Source: Faucicola osloensis_D (GTDB lineage: Bacteria; Pseudomonadota; Gammaproteobacteria; Pseudomonadales; Moraxellaceae). Taken from it: a stretch of DNA of 64,000 nt. The notes beneath the pieces were generated by a model that did not search any database, was not told the DNA's origin, and worked only from the letters and a program-made list of their open reading frames with translations. Shown here in pieces: positions 1 to 8,635 of this stretch. Where the stretch lies: NCBI GenBank assembly GCA_020041925.1, contig CP083409.1; one strand, given 5' to 3'. The position numbers and the translations under genes were made by a program. How positions within the stretch are numbered: position 1 is the stretch's first letter; every line of letters starts with the position of its first letter.

Positions 1-109
1 GTTTTCACTACAAAAAATATCTCACAAAACAGCGGTGGCAAGTGCTCAAAATTTTGGGTTATGGGTATTTGCTGATACAATAGCGCTTTAACATTAAGAT
101 TATGTGCTG

Positions 110-811
110 ATGATGGATTCTACTAACACCCTTGCGCCAACTGCGATTACTGACGATAGTGATGCAGCAAAACGCTGGTTGCATCAAACCCAATTTATGC
201 TGTCTGCCCCTACCTTTAAACTGTGTCCTGCCGATACGGGTCGCGAAGTTGCTTTTGCTGGCCGCTCAAATGCTGGTAAGTCCTCTTGCATTAATGCGTT
301 GACCCAGCAGCGCCAGTTAGCCCGTTCCTCTAAAACCCCAGGTCGCACCCAAATGATTAACTTTTTTAATATGGGCAATTTGGATCAGCGGTTGGTGGAT
401 TTGCCAGGGTATGGCTATGCCGCCGTGCCCGAGGCGATGAAAAAAGAATGGCAGTCAGAGCTTGAAAAATACCTAATTTCGCGTAAAAGTCTTGCCGGTT
501 TAGTGCTGCTCACAGACATTCGCCATCCACTAAAATTCTTTGATGAGCAAATGCTACACTGGGCAAAAGATGGTGAGCTTGAGGTTCATGTGCTATTAAC
601 CAAAGCCGATAAGCTCAAATACGGCGCTGCCAAAAACACACTACAGCAAACCCGCAATCAGCTTAATAAATTAAAATTGCCGTTTAGTATCCAATTATTT
701 TCTGCCCAAGATAGAATTGGGCTCGAAGAACTGTCATTAAAACTTGCCAGTTGGCTGGCGCTACCCGAGCAGGATGAGCCAACAGATAATGAACCTACGT
801 TAGCTGTCTAA
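110..811 (+). CDS. engB: Ribosome biogenesis GTP-binding protein EngB (YihA/YsxC)
   Basis: Essential small GTPase of the TrmE-Era-EngA-EngB superfamily that acts in late assembly of the large ribosomal subunit. Visible motifs are G1 GRSNAGKSS (about residue 51), the G2 threonine in SKTPGRTQ, G3 DLPGYG and G4 TKAD, in the right order; length (about 233 aa) fits the family with a short N-terminal and a Glu/Pro-rich C-terminal extension. An in-frame GTG six bases upstream (104) and a second ATG at 113 are alternative starts; no strong Shine-Dalgarno sequence separates them. A TACAAT hexamer at 76-81 could be the -10 element. It converges on bepA with only three bases between the stops. Confidence 0.95.
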   Translation: MMDSTNTLAPTAITDDSDAAKRWLHQTQFMLSAPTFKLCPADTGREVAFAGRSNAGKSSCINALTQQRQLARSSKTPGRTQMINFFNMGNLDQRLVDLPGYGYAAVPEAMKKEWQSELEKYLISRKSLAGLVLLTDIRHPLKFFDEQMLHWAKDGELEVHVLLTKADKLKYGAAKNTLQQTRNQLNKLKLPFSIQLFSAQDRIGLEELSLKLASWLALPEQDEPTDNEPTLAV

Positions 812-814
812 TGG

Positions 815-2434
815 TTAAGATGGTTTAAACTGATTGGCGTCTTGTACTTGGTTGATTTGCTGGTTCAGCAGTGCCAGCAAAGATTGGTTACTAGGTAGCT
901 GCTTTGCTAACGATTTGGCTTGGGTCAGTGATGTCACCGCGTCTTTTAGCTCATTGCGCCATAACTCGCCATACGCGCGATAGCGTAACGTATTGATGCG
1001 ATGAATCAGTTGCTCATCACCGCTACGATGTTTTGCGAGTAGTTGACTGGCTTGCTGCAATCGATCCCAAACCATGACGTCACGGGGATTTTGCTTGGAT
1101 AAGGGTTGAAGCAGCGCTAATACTTTTTGACCACTTTCTGCGGTAGGTCGATATTTTAAATAAATGTCACTTAGATAGCGTGGCACATCTGTGCGCTCAG
1201 GATACACAGAGGCGAGTTGCTGCAATTTAGCGATTGCCACATCGACATTGCCTTGCTGCGCCGCTAACTGACTAAATATCACGACTGCTAGGGGATTGGC
1301 GAGCGTGTTGATGTCCTCGTCAAAATCCTGCATTAAGCTTTGTGCCGCTTTGGGTTGTCCGTTATCGAGATAATAATTAATCAGCGCAAGCTTGGCACCT
1401 TTACTGGTTTTTGCCCCTTGTTCCAAATCGGCTTTGTTGACTAGATAGCCATAGTAGCGAGCACGCCACTGGATTTGTTCAAATAGCTGCGCACGCTGCT
1501 GTTGAATAGATTGATAACGGTTTGATGCCATATTAGCCTGACTATCACTCTTGTAAGTTGCGACTCGCGCCCTTGCTTCACTGATTCTATCTGCGGTGAG
1601 CGGATGACTTAAAATAAAACTGGGAATCAAGGTGTTACTTTTGACAGGGTTTTGTTGGTCTAGGGTGGCAAAGAAGCTGGGCATGGCATTGACATCATAG
1701 CCCGCTTGGTTCATGATTTGCATGCCAATACGGTCAGCTTCTCGCTCTTGACCACGGCTATAGGAAGCAGCAGCGTTGGCCGACATCGCCTGAGAGCCTA
1801 GCATGACAGCGGCAGCGGCATCACCATCCCCGACTTTAGATGCTGCCACGCCCGCCAAAAGACCGCCTGCCTGCATCAGTAGCTGTTTGGTTTTTTCATC
1901 ATTGCGATGTTGATAATGGCGCTGGCTGACATGGGCAATCTCATGCGCAACGACGCTCACTATTTCATCCAGACTTTTGGCTTTATCCAACAAACCGACA
2001 TTGATACCGATAAGCCCAGACGGTACTGCAAAGGCATTGATTTGCTTGTCATTGACAATCACTAGCCCCATGGGTGCGTTGAGACCTGCTACTGCATTGA
2101 TTTGCCACACAATTTGTTCAAGCGATTGCTGCAACCAAGGGTCTTTTATCAGCGCTGCATTGCCGTTGATTTGTCGAAGCGCCCACTCACCGACTTGGCG
2201 ATTTTGCTCGGTATCGATGAGCGCTTGCCCATTGTCCATAGCGGCTAATTGGCTATTGACCTTGGTAGGCTCAGCACTTGCAATCATGACTGGATTAAAA
2301 GCGGGCGCACTTTGATAGGCGAAGTTATCTACCGCAAAAACTGCTGTTGATAGGGTACTTAATACAGCAACTACGGACGTTTTTCTTAATAAATAACTAG
2401 CAGATAAATAACTAGCAAGTGGATTGATGGGCAT
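815..2434 (-). CDS. bepA: Periplasmic M48 metalloprotease/chaperone BepA-like (YfgC)
   Basis: Zinc metalloprotease of family M48 with C-terminal TPR-like helices, acting in the periplasm on outer-membrane proteins and LptD assembly in its E. coli relative. The N-terminus is a signal peptide ending near AVFA (about residue 34). The zinc motif HEIAH is at residues 164-168 and the third ligand lies in the QEREAD segment near residue 231. The C-terminal half (about 340-539) is helical and TPR-like. Length 539 aa is slightly above the usual ~490. The signal region contains a small duplication (ASYLSASYLL) coming from a 15-bp DNA repeat at about 2385-2416. Transcribed alone, divergent from the tusA-like gene. 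Confidence 0.9.
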   Translation of the reverse strand: MPINPLASYLSASYLLRKTSVVAVLSTLSTAVFAVDNFAYQSAPAFNPVMIASAEPTKVNSQLAAMDNGQALIDTEQNRQVGEWALRQINGNAALIKDPWLQQSLEQIVWQINAVAGLNAPMGLVIVNDKQINAFAVPSGLIGINVGLLDKAKSLDEIVSVVAHEIAHVSQRHYQHRNDEKTKQLLMQAGGLLAGVAASKVGDGDAAAAVMLGSQAMSANAAASYSRGQEREADRIGMQIMNQAGYDVNAMPSFFATLDQQNPVKSNTLIPSFILSHPLTADRISEARARVATYKSDSQANMASNRYQSIQQQRAQLFEQIQWRARYYGYLVNKADLEQGAKTSKGAKLALINYYLDNGQPKAAQSLMQDFDEDINTLANPLAVVIFSQLAAQQGNVDVAIAKLQQLASVYPERTDVPRYLSDIYLKYRPTAESGQKVLALLQPLSKQNPRDVMVWDRLQQASQLLAKHRSGDEQLIHRINTLRYRAYGELWRNELKDAVTSLTQAKSLAKQLPSNQSLLALLNQQINQVQDANQFKPS

Positions 2435-2720
2435 GCGCGACCTTTGACAGCGAATTAGCTTAGAATGATGTTTAAAAAATGATATTTAAAAAAGGTAAAT
2501 GCTAAATAATACTGCTCAATATACAAATTTCAGCAGCTTTAAAAAGCCAAATTTTGTAATGATATCTTGCTACAATCTACCGACCACTAAGTACAGGATA
2601 AAGGTTAGATTTTCAAAAATATAATGCTAACTTTGATTTATCTCAATCGTCTACACTTGTAATTTAGCCTATAATAACCACCTAACACACTTTAAATTTT
2701 CCAGTAGCGATTTTATTACC

Positions 2721-3083
2721 ATGACGGATTCTTCTCAGATTACGCTAAATCCTGCCTTACTCTCAGATGACGCCTTTTGCCAAGATTGGGGATTGTTTCG
2801 CTCAGGCGAACATAACAATCTCAACATCAATGCTCAAATTGAGCACTATGTAAATGGTAAAGGACTCGCCTGCCCGATGCCGCTGCTTAAACTTAAAATG
2901 GCACTAAAAAAGACTGCGTTGGGTCATGCAGTGTATGTGACTGCAACCGACCCTAACAGCAAGCGTGACATCGCAGCTTTTTGTCAGCATGCCGGATATA
3001 CACTGGTACAGCACACATCAATCACGCCGTCTGAAAATACAACAGACACAATCTTTCACTCGATCATAACCAAAAATTGCTAA
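2721..3083 (+). CDS. TusA/SirA-family sulfurtransferase
   Basis: Small sulfur-relay protein of the TusA family. The family signature is present as GLACPMPLLKLKMALKK (about residues 48-64), with the Cys-Pro-x-Pro persulfide-carrying cysteine at about residue 51. At 120 aa it is longer than TusA of E. coli (81 aa), having about 40 N-terminal residues before the fold and a short C-terminal tail. It precedes rpoH by about 75 bp. The role in tRNA thiolation or in another sulfur relay cannot be decided from sequence; no other tus genes are nearby, although thiS lies 1.7 kb downstream. Confidence 0.85.
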   Translation: MTDSSQITLNPALLSDDAFCQDWGLFRSGEHNNLNINAQIEHYVNGKGLACPMPLLKLKMALKKTALGHAVYVTATDPNSKRDIAAFCQHAGYTLVQHTSITPSENTTDTIFHSIITKNC

Positions 3084-3157
3084 ACGCCTCTTACAAAAAA
3101 GCTGGCTTTAAGGCATACTAAATGACATAAATTAAAGGACAATTGACAGGCTATTTC

Positions 3158-4339
3158 ATGGCTACAAAGACCAAAACAACGACAATAATAAAGACTGCCA
3201 GCGCGAAAAAATCGACCAAGCTTGACGATAAGCTCGATGACGATCCACACATTGCATTTGATGACATCGACGACGACGAACTCGATGAATTTGACGAGCC
3301 AGACTTTGATAGCTTAGGTGACGACGATATTGACCTTGCACAGCTCCCTGATAGTTATGATGACTATGATGAGTTAGTGGATGAGGCTGATGACGACTAT
3401 GACGATGAGTTTGTTGAAAAACCACGAAAGATTGCATCGCGATCCCGTCAAAAGAAAGCCATGACCAATGCCCTTGTTCCTACCATGCCGACTGCGTTAT
3501 CTGCCCCTGGGGTAAATTTAGGCGCGTATATCAACGCGGTTCATCAAATTCCTATTTTGACGGCAGAGCAAGAACAGGAGCTAGCGCATCGCTATACTGA
3601 TGAAGGGGATGTAGAAGCAGCCCGACTACTGGTTATGTCGCATCTGCGATTTGTGATTCACATTGCGCGCAGTTATTCTGGTTATGGCTTGCCACAAGGC
3701 GATTTGATTCAAGAAGGCAATGTCGGCTTGATGAAAGCGGTGAAACGCTTTGACCCAAACAAAGGCGTGCGTTTGGTGTCTTTTGCCGTGCATTGGATCA
3801 AAGCTGAAATCCATGAGTTTGTGATTCGTAACTGGCGTATCGTCAAAGTGGCGACCACCAAAGCGCACCGCAAGCTGTTTTTTAACTTGCGCTCACTGAA
3901 AAAAACCAACAACCAGTTAACGCTCGAAGAAGCCGAAGCGATTGCCAAAGACTTAAATGTTACCGTCAAACAAGTATTAGAGATGGAAAGTCGTCTGACT
4001 TCGTATGATGCATCGTTTGAAGCGCAAAGTGATGATGAAGACGAAGGTCGCTATGCACCGCAGTATTTTTTAGAAGATGCGGCTGACCCAGCCGATATGG
4101 TAGAAGATGCCGATTGGGAAGAAAATAACAATTCAGCCTTGATGGAAGCGATGGAGGACTTAGACGATCGCTCGCGGGATATCGTACAGCAGCGCTGGCT
4201 CAATGAGCAAAAAGCGACCTTGCACGAGTTGGCGGCAGAGTACAATATCTCAGCGGAACGGGTACGCCAAATTGAAAAAAATGCCATGGATAAAATCAAA
4301 GAAGCCATGTTAGCCAATACCCATTTGCAGTTGGATTAA
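3158..4339 (+). CDS. rpoH: RNA polymerase sigma factor RpoH (sigma-32) with long acidic N-terminal extension
   Basis: Heat-shock sigma factor. The canonical part starts around residue 113 and shows region 2 (DLIQEGNVGLMKAVKRFDP), the RpoH-specific block HRKLFFNLRSLKK, and region 4.2 (HELAAEYNISAERVRQIEK). The sigma-32 family is usually about 285 aa; this protein is 393 aa because of an N-terminal stretch (about residues 22-85) made mostly of Asp, Glu, Tyr and Leu followed by a basic segment. ATG 3158 is chosen because AGG lies 7 bases upstream; an in-frame TTG at 3143 has AAAGGA at 3134-3139 but only 3 bases of spacing. DUF423 gene follows after 5 bases, so the two are probably cotranscribed. 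Confidence 0.93.
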   Translation: MATKTKTTTIIKTASAKKSTKLDDKLDDDPHIAFDDIDDDELDEFDEPDFDSLGDDDIDLAQLPDSYDDYDELVDEADDDYDDEFVEKPRKIASRSRQKKAMTNALVPTMPTALSAPGVNLGAYINAVHQIPILTAEQEQELAHRYTDEGDVEAARLLVMSHLRFVIHIARSYSGYGLPQGDLIQEGNVGLMKAVKRFDPNKGVRLVSFAVHWIKAEIHEFVIRNWRIVKVATTKAHRKLFFNLRSLKKTNNQLTLEEAEAIAKDLNVTVKQVLEMESRLTSYDASFEAQSDDEDEGRYAPQYFLEDAADPADMVEDADWEENNNSALMEAMEDLDDRSRDIVQQRWLNEQKATLHELAAEYNISAERVRQIEKNAMDKIKEAMLANTHLQLD

Positions 4340-4344
4340 CTGTC

Positions 4345-4713
4345 ATGAATTGGCTAAGTATTGGCGCGATAAATATGGCAGTGGCGGTCGCCTGTGGGGC
4401 GTTTGCCGCACATGGGCTTAAACCGCGTTTGTCAGCCGAGCAGATGGCTTGGTGGCAGACGGGTACGCAATACTTTTTTTATCACGCGCTTGGGTTGTTG
4501 ATTGTTGGTATGTTATTGCGTATAAACCTCACCTCCCCTACTATCGCGTGGGTGATGCAACTGGGTATTGTGTTTTTTACAGGTTCACTATATTTGATGG
4601 CTTTGGGTATGCCACGATGGCTCGGGGCAATTACCCCGATTGGCGGCACACTGTTTATTATCGCATGGATTTGGCTTGCGATCAGTGTTGCTAAGCACAC
4701 CTCATCAATTTAA
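4345..4713 (+). CDS. DUF423 family inner-membrane protein (YgdD-like)
   Basis: A 122-residue protein with four predicted membrane segments and the family hallmarks: an N-terminal helix with the AVACGAFAAHGLKPRLS motif, then a TGTQYFFYHALGLL segment and a C-terminal GGTLFIIAWIWLA helix. Function of DUF423 proteins is unknown. It begins 5 bases after the rpoH stop, so it is probably read from the same transcript. Confidence 0.88.
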   Translation: MNWLSIGAINMAVAVACGAFAAHGLKPRLSAEQMAWWQTGTQYFFYHALGLLIVGMLLRINLTSPTIAWVMQLGIVFFTGSLYLMALGMPRWLGAITPIGGTLFIIAWIWLAISVAKHTSSI

Positions 4714-4760
4714 CCGTATTTAACCATGATAGGAAGCGTAACAAAACAGGAAGCGAAATA

Positions 4761-4961
4761 ATGCCACAAGTGACTTTAAATGGTGACGTCAAACAAACGT
4801 TACATCAAAATCTCTTACTACTATTGAATGAAATGGGGCAAACCCAAGGTCGTTTTGCCGTTGAAATCAACGGTGAATTGATTCCAAAAAGCCAATTGGC
4901 AAATGTCACCTTGCAAGATGGTATGAACATTGAAGTAGTGCAAGCGGTGGGTGGTGGCTAA
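4761..4961 (+). CDS. thiS: Sulfur carrier protein ThiS
   Basis: Ubiquitin-fold sulfur carrier of thiazole (thiamine) synthesis. The 66-residue length, the beta-grasp pattern and the C-terminal VVQAVGGG ending in Gly-Gly, which is adenylated and thiocarboxylated, are diagnostic. A GGAAG Shine-Dalgarno lies about 7 bases before ATG. thiG, its usual partner, is not in the window, so ThiS here is separated from the rest of the thiazole pathway. Followed by a strong hairpin terminator. Confidence 0.9.
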   Translation: MPQVTLNGDVKQTLHQNLLLLLNEMGQTQGRFAVEINGELIPKSQLANVTLQDGMNIEVVQAVGGG

Positions 4962-4975
4962 TCATATCAGCGTAA

Positions 4976-5003
4976 AAAAAAGCGGGTAAGTTACCCGCTT
5001 TTT
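4976..5003. terminator. Bidirectional intrinsic terminator between thiS and the antiporter gene
   Basis: Perfect inverted repeat, arms AAAAGCGGGTAA and TTACCCGCTTTT, with a run of A on one side and T on the other; it can end both thiS (plus) and the convergent antiporter gene (minus). Confidence 0.9.
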
Positions 5004-5017
5004 GTTTTTGTGTTGCA

Positions 5018-6295
5018 CTAATTTTTGGTCATGGCTAATAAACGATTGGCGGTTAGCCCGTGTAAAAACACCGACATCGCAATCATTACCACACAAATCA
5101 CCCAAATTTTTAGCGCTTCATCACTGGTAAATACGCCTTTATTCATCGCATAGGCGATATAATACAATGTACCAATCCCGCGAATGCCAAGTCCTGCCGT
5201 TACCCAGCGTTCATTGCGACTCATCCCCAGTTTACCTAGACTAAAATAACCCACGATGGGACGTATCAAAAATATAAACGCCAAACATACCACATACACT
5301 TGCCAACTAAGGGTGACATCACTCGCTAACGCTTGACCCACCAATAGTCCCAAAAATACCATCACGAGCGACATCAGCAAACCTTCAATTTGTTCAGCAA
5401 AATCATGCAAGCCTTCATGATATTCATGTTCACATTCTGAGCGCCGAAGGGTTAACGCAGCGACGAATACGGCAATAAAACCATAACCATGCACAAACTC
5501 TGTGATGCTATAAGCCAGTAACATCAAAGCTAATACCATATAACTTTGCTCGACTTTATCAGGGTATGCCTTGGTGAATAGCCAATTTGCCAAAAACTTA
5601 CCGACACAGTAACCCGCAGCCACCCCTGCAATGATTCGCCATAACACATCATAGCCCAACCAATGCAGCCAATCTTCTGCACCAAAACCCTGATTGAGTG
5701 ATGCAGCCGTAGCAATCGCTATCGCTAAATACACGAACGGAAATGCCAGTCCATCATTGAGACCCGCCTCAGAGGTGAGGGTAAATCGGGTCACATCTTC
5801 TTGTCGTTCGGAGTTGGGTGGACCTACTTGGATGCTTGCCGCTAGCACAGGGTCGGTTGGCGCTAGCACCGCACCGAGCAAAATAGCCGCCGCCATACTC
5901 AGGCCAAAAATATAATGCCCCATTAATGCCATCGCGGCGATACCCACTGGCATCACAATCACCAATAGCCTTAAGGTCGGTTGCCAAGTTTTCCAATTGA
6001 GCGGACTATCGAGCTTGATACCACAACCGACCAACGAAATCAGCACCACCACTTCTGTAACTTTCTCGATAGGAACGCCATAATTAAGCGGATTAATTCT
6101 AGGCAGCCCCATAAAAAAATACCCTAGCAGTGCGCCAAAGGTAATTTGTATCATAGGTAGGGATATCGAAAGCTTGCGCGGTAGCACAGGAAAGAATGCC
6201 CCGATTAAAAACGCCAACCCTAAAAAAAGTAAAATCAAATTATAGTGTTCAAGCATACCCGTGTACCAAGATAAGTTGCTAAAAAAGCTTTGCAA
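5018..6295 (-). CDS. CPA1-type Na+(K+)/H+ antiporter
   Basis: Integral membrane cation:proton antiporter (Na_H_Exchanger family, NhaP/CPA1 type), 425 aa with about 12 hydrophobic segments. Recognisable features are AVLAPTDPVLAASIQ (the conserved TDP of the ion pathway, about residues 143-157), TSEAGLNDGLAFPFV (the ND pair of CPA1 proteins, about 174-188), and the C-terminal GLGIRGIGTLYYIAYA segment, which is close to the R-G-x-G-S/T-x-Y-Y-x-x-Y block of bacterial exchangers. No cytosolic regulatory tail follows. The upstream 332 bp contain an 18-bp tandem repeat and no gene. Substrate ion not determinable. Confidence 0.88.
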   Translation of the reverse strand: MQSFFSNLSWYTGMLEHYNLILLFLGLAFLIGAFFPVLPRKLSISLPMIQITFGALLGYFFMGLPRINPLNYGVPIEKVTEVVVLISLVGCGIKLDSPLNWKTWQPTLRLLVIVMPVGIAAMALMGHYIFGLSMAAAILLGAVLAPTDPVLAASIQVGPPNSERQEDVTRFTLTSEAGLNDGLAFPFVYLAIAIATAASLNQGFGAEDWLHWLGYDVLWRIIAGVAAGYCVGKFLANWLFTKAYPDKVEQSYMVLALMLLAYSITEFVHGYGFIAVFVAALTLRRSECEHEYHEGLHDFAEQIEGLLMSLVMVFLGLLVGQALASDVTLSWQVYVVCLAFIFLIRPIVGYFSLGKLGMSRNERWVTAGLGIRGIGTLYYIAYAMNKGVFTSDEALKIWVICVVMIAMSVFLHGLTANRLLAMTKN

Positions 6296-6494
6296 CTTGG
6301 TTTATATCATTTTGATTTATAGTACTTCAAATAACTGGGATTAAATATAGTTGCTATTGAGCAATTATTGCTAAGCCACGTTAATGCATCAAAGGTTTAT
6401 CCCTTATGAATCCATTATGCAAAAAGGTGGGCATGCCATCAACCATTGCTGTTTAGCAAAATACCAAGAGATTTGTTAACAGTTCGAGAGTTGA

Positions 6495-6584
6495 GTTAAA
6501 TTTAAAAATTCAGTTAAATTTAAAAGTTGAGTTATATTTGAAAATTTAGTTATATTTGACGGCTTAGTTAAATTTAAAAATTCA
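6495..6584. repeat. 18-bp tandem repeat, five units
   Basis: Five contiguous 18-bp units beginning at 6495, 6513, 6531, 6549 and 6567; the consensus is GTTAAATTTAAAAATTCA with the first and last units identical. Units contain stop codons, so the array is not coding. It lies in the 332-bp gap between the rpoN stop (6628) and the antiporter start (6295); I see no other feature in that gap. Confidence 0.9.
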
Positions 6585-6627
6585 GCTAGAAAAGATTTTG
6601 ACTGACCCTCTAATCACAACATTGCGG

Positions 6628-8403
6628 TCAAAACCGCACTTTACGCTGCGTAGAAGAACCGATGTTCATACCTTCTCGGTATTTGGTCACGGTACGACGG
6701 GCAATATCAATACCTTTATCTTGCAGGTGCTTCATAATACTACTATCAGATAGCGGTTTTTTGGGGTCTTCTGCCTCAATCATTTGCTTGATCATCGCAC
6801 TGATAGCGGTTGAAGAAACGCCTTCCCCCTCATCACTACTGACTTGACTGGAAAAGAAATATTTTAGGCTAAATAGCCCTTTGGGGGTAACAATGGTTTT
6901 GCTGGTAGTAATACGAGAAACGGTTGACTCATGCAAGCCCACTTCATCTGCCACATCTTTGAGTACCATCGGCTGCATTGCCATGACGCCTTGCTCAAAA
7001 AAAGCCTGCTGACGTTTGACGATACAGGTTGCAACTTTTAGTAGATTTTGATTACGCTCTTCGATACTACGGATAAACAGCCGCGCATCATACAGCTGCT
7101 CTTTTAGATAAACGCCTTGCTCGCTGTTGTCATTGCGACTGACAAGTTTGGCATACACTTGGTTAATACGCAGTTTTGGCAAAGTCTCTGGGTTTAGGCT
7201 GACTTCCCAATGCTGTCCACGCTGCACGACAATAACATCAGGAATGTCGTAGCTTTCAATGCCATTATCGAGCTGGCGCTGTGATTTCTCATAAGACAGT
7301 GCAGGATTGGGGTTTAATGTGCGCAATAAGGCAAGCGCAGGCTGAATCTCAGAGACGTCAAGATTGGATGATTTAAGCAGGGCATTGATGTTATTGTTGG
7401 CAAAAAATTCTGAGTGCATCAAAATTTGCTTGGCTGCTTGCCAAGCGGGGGTATCACTCGGTAATTTATTGAGCTGAATCAGCAAGCATTCTGCCAAATT
7501 TCTTGCACCAACGCCCAATGGCTCGCAGTTTTGTATTTGCTTAACCACAAGTTCAATGTCTTCAAGCGCCAAGTCCACGTTTTCAACTTGATAAAATGAC
7601 AACATGGTATCAAAACTTTGAAATAGTTCATCATTCGATAATGTGATAAAACCGCGCTCGTCCATGCTATCAATCAGATACTCCGCCATCAGCATATCGA
7701 TGGTGGAGAGCCGTCTTAAATTCAGTTGCCAACGGACATAATCTTGAATATTTCCTTGCGTAGCAAGCTTATAATCATCCTGACTGTCTTCGCTATCAAT
7801 GCCAGTGGCTGCCGAAGATTCATAGCTATAGATATCATCCCACTGTGCATCCACCGGCATATCGATTTGCTGGCTGCTAAGATGCTCACTACTATCTATC
7901 CCGTCTAAGCCAAATTCCTCATCATAGCGATAATCGCTGTCTGCATAACTGTCCCTATTGTTGTCCCCATAACTGTAACTATCACTTGCATACTCATGCA
8001 CTGCCGAAGGTTCACTGTGCTCGGGATAATCTTGGCTAGCAGAAGCAGGATAAACATCATCCGACGCTAGATAATCTTCCAACCCCTCAGTTTCATGATG
8101 GGTATAGTCATCCACATCAACTTCAGGCAACTCAACACCTTCTACTTGATAGTCATCATCGTCATAGTCATAGTCGTTATCCATGTCTTGTTCTGGATAG
8201 TTTTCGCCATCGGGTAGGTTATCGGCGTCGTCATAAGACGTCTCCCACTCTTCTTCACGCTCAAGCAGGGGGTTGCTATCAAGTTTAAGCTGCACTTCTT
8301 GTTCAAGTTCAAGACTCGATAATTGCAGCAAGCGAATTGCCTGCTGCATTTGTGGGGTGAGTGTCATCCCCGTCGTTAGCTTTGCCCCAATACCAATTTT
8401 CAT
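6628..8403 (-). CDS. rpoN: RNA polymerase sigma-54 factor RpoN with enlarged acidic region II
   Basis: Sigma-54, which needs AAA+ activators to open promoters (in this lineage typically nitrogen and type IV pilin genes). Region I is intact (residues 1-50, LTPQMQQAIRLLQLSSLELE), the core-binding and HTH regions follow from about residue 215, and the RpoN box ARRTVTKYR is near the C-terminus. Residues about 50-212 form a linker dominated by Asp, Glu, Tyr and Ser; acidic region II is normal for the family, but the total of 591 aa against about 480 shows it is much enlarged. Here rpoN stands alone rather than with lptB, hpf and ptsN. Confidence 0.95.
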   Translation of the reverse strand: MKIGIGAKLTTGMTLTPQMQQAIRLLQLSSLELEQEVQLKLDSNPLLEREEEWETSYDDADNLPDGENYPEQDMDNDYDYDDDDYQVEGVELPEVDVDDYTHHETEGLEDYLASDDVYPASASQDYPEHSEPSAVHEYASDSYSYGDNNRDSYADSDYRYDEEFGLDGIDSSEHLSSQQIDMPVDAQWDDIYSYESSAATGIDSEDSQDDYKLATQGNIQDYVRWQLNLRRLSTIDMLMAEYLIDSMDERGFITLSNDELFQSFDTMLSFYQVENVDLALEDIELVVKQIQNCEPLGVGARNLAECLLIQLNKLPSDTPAWQAAKQILMHSEFFANNNINALLKSSNLDVSEIQPALALLRTLNPNPALSYEKSQRQLDNGIESYDIPDVIVVQRGQHWEVSLNPETLPKLRINQVYAKLVSRNDNSEQGVYLKEQLYDARLFIRSIEERNQNLLKVATCIVKRQQAFFEQGVMAMQPMVLKDVADEVGLHESTVSRITTSKTIVTPKGLFSLKYFFSSQVSSDEGEGVSSTAISAMIKQMIEAEDPKKPLSDSSIMKHLQDKGIDIARRTVTKYREGMNIGSSTQRKVRF

Positions 8404-8536
8404 AACGCGTTTTTTTAAGCCTTACTCTAATGAGGTTAGTTTAGATGGTGTGTCCATGCTCTGCTAGGTTGCTAGTTTAGTATTGTTTCAACAAGATATG
8501 CTAGTATTTTTTGACATTCAGCCGTATATTAATTAT

Positions 8537-8586
8537 CTGCACTTAGCTTCGCTTTACTTAACTGTGCTTAGCTTAACTTTACTTAG
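8537..8586. repeat. 25-bp tandem duplication upstream of the nitrilase gene
   Basis: Two 25-bp units (8537-8561, 8562-8586) differing at five positions, each containing CTTAGCTT and CTTTACTTA. It lies in the divergent promoter space between rpoN and the nitrilase gene, 50 bp before the latter's start. Confidence 0.75.
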
Positions 8587-8635
8587 CTGCAGCAACCCCA
8601 AATTTCCCTAAATTTTTTGCTTAAGAAATCACACC

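Noticed and set aside
1977..2315. Long plus-strand ORF opposite bepA
   Set aside because: Shadow of the bepA coding frame; the minus-strand product has a clear M48 motif.
6639..6650. AAGTGCGGT on the minus strand near the rpoN stop, identical to the Haemophilus DNA uptake core
   Set aside because: Only one such occurrence was noticed, and the other genes are not Pasteurellaceae-like; a 9-mer can occur by chance.
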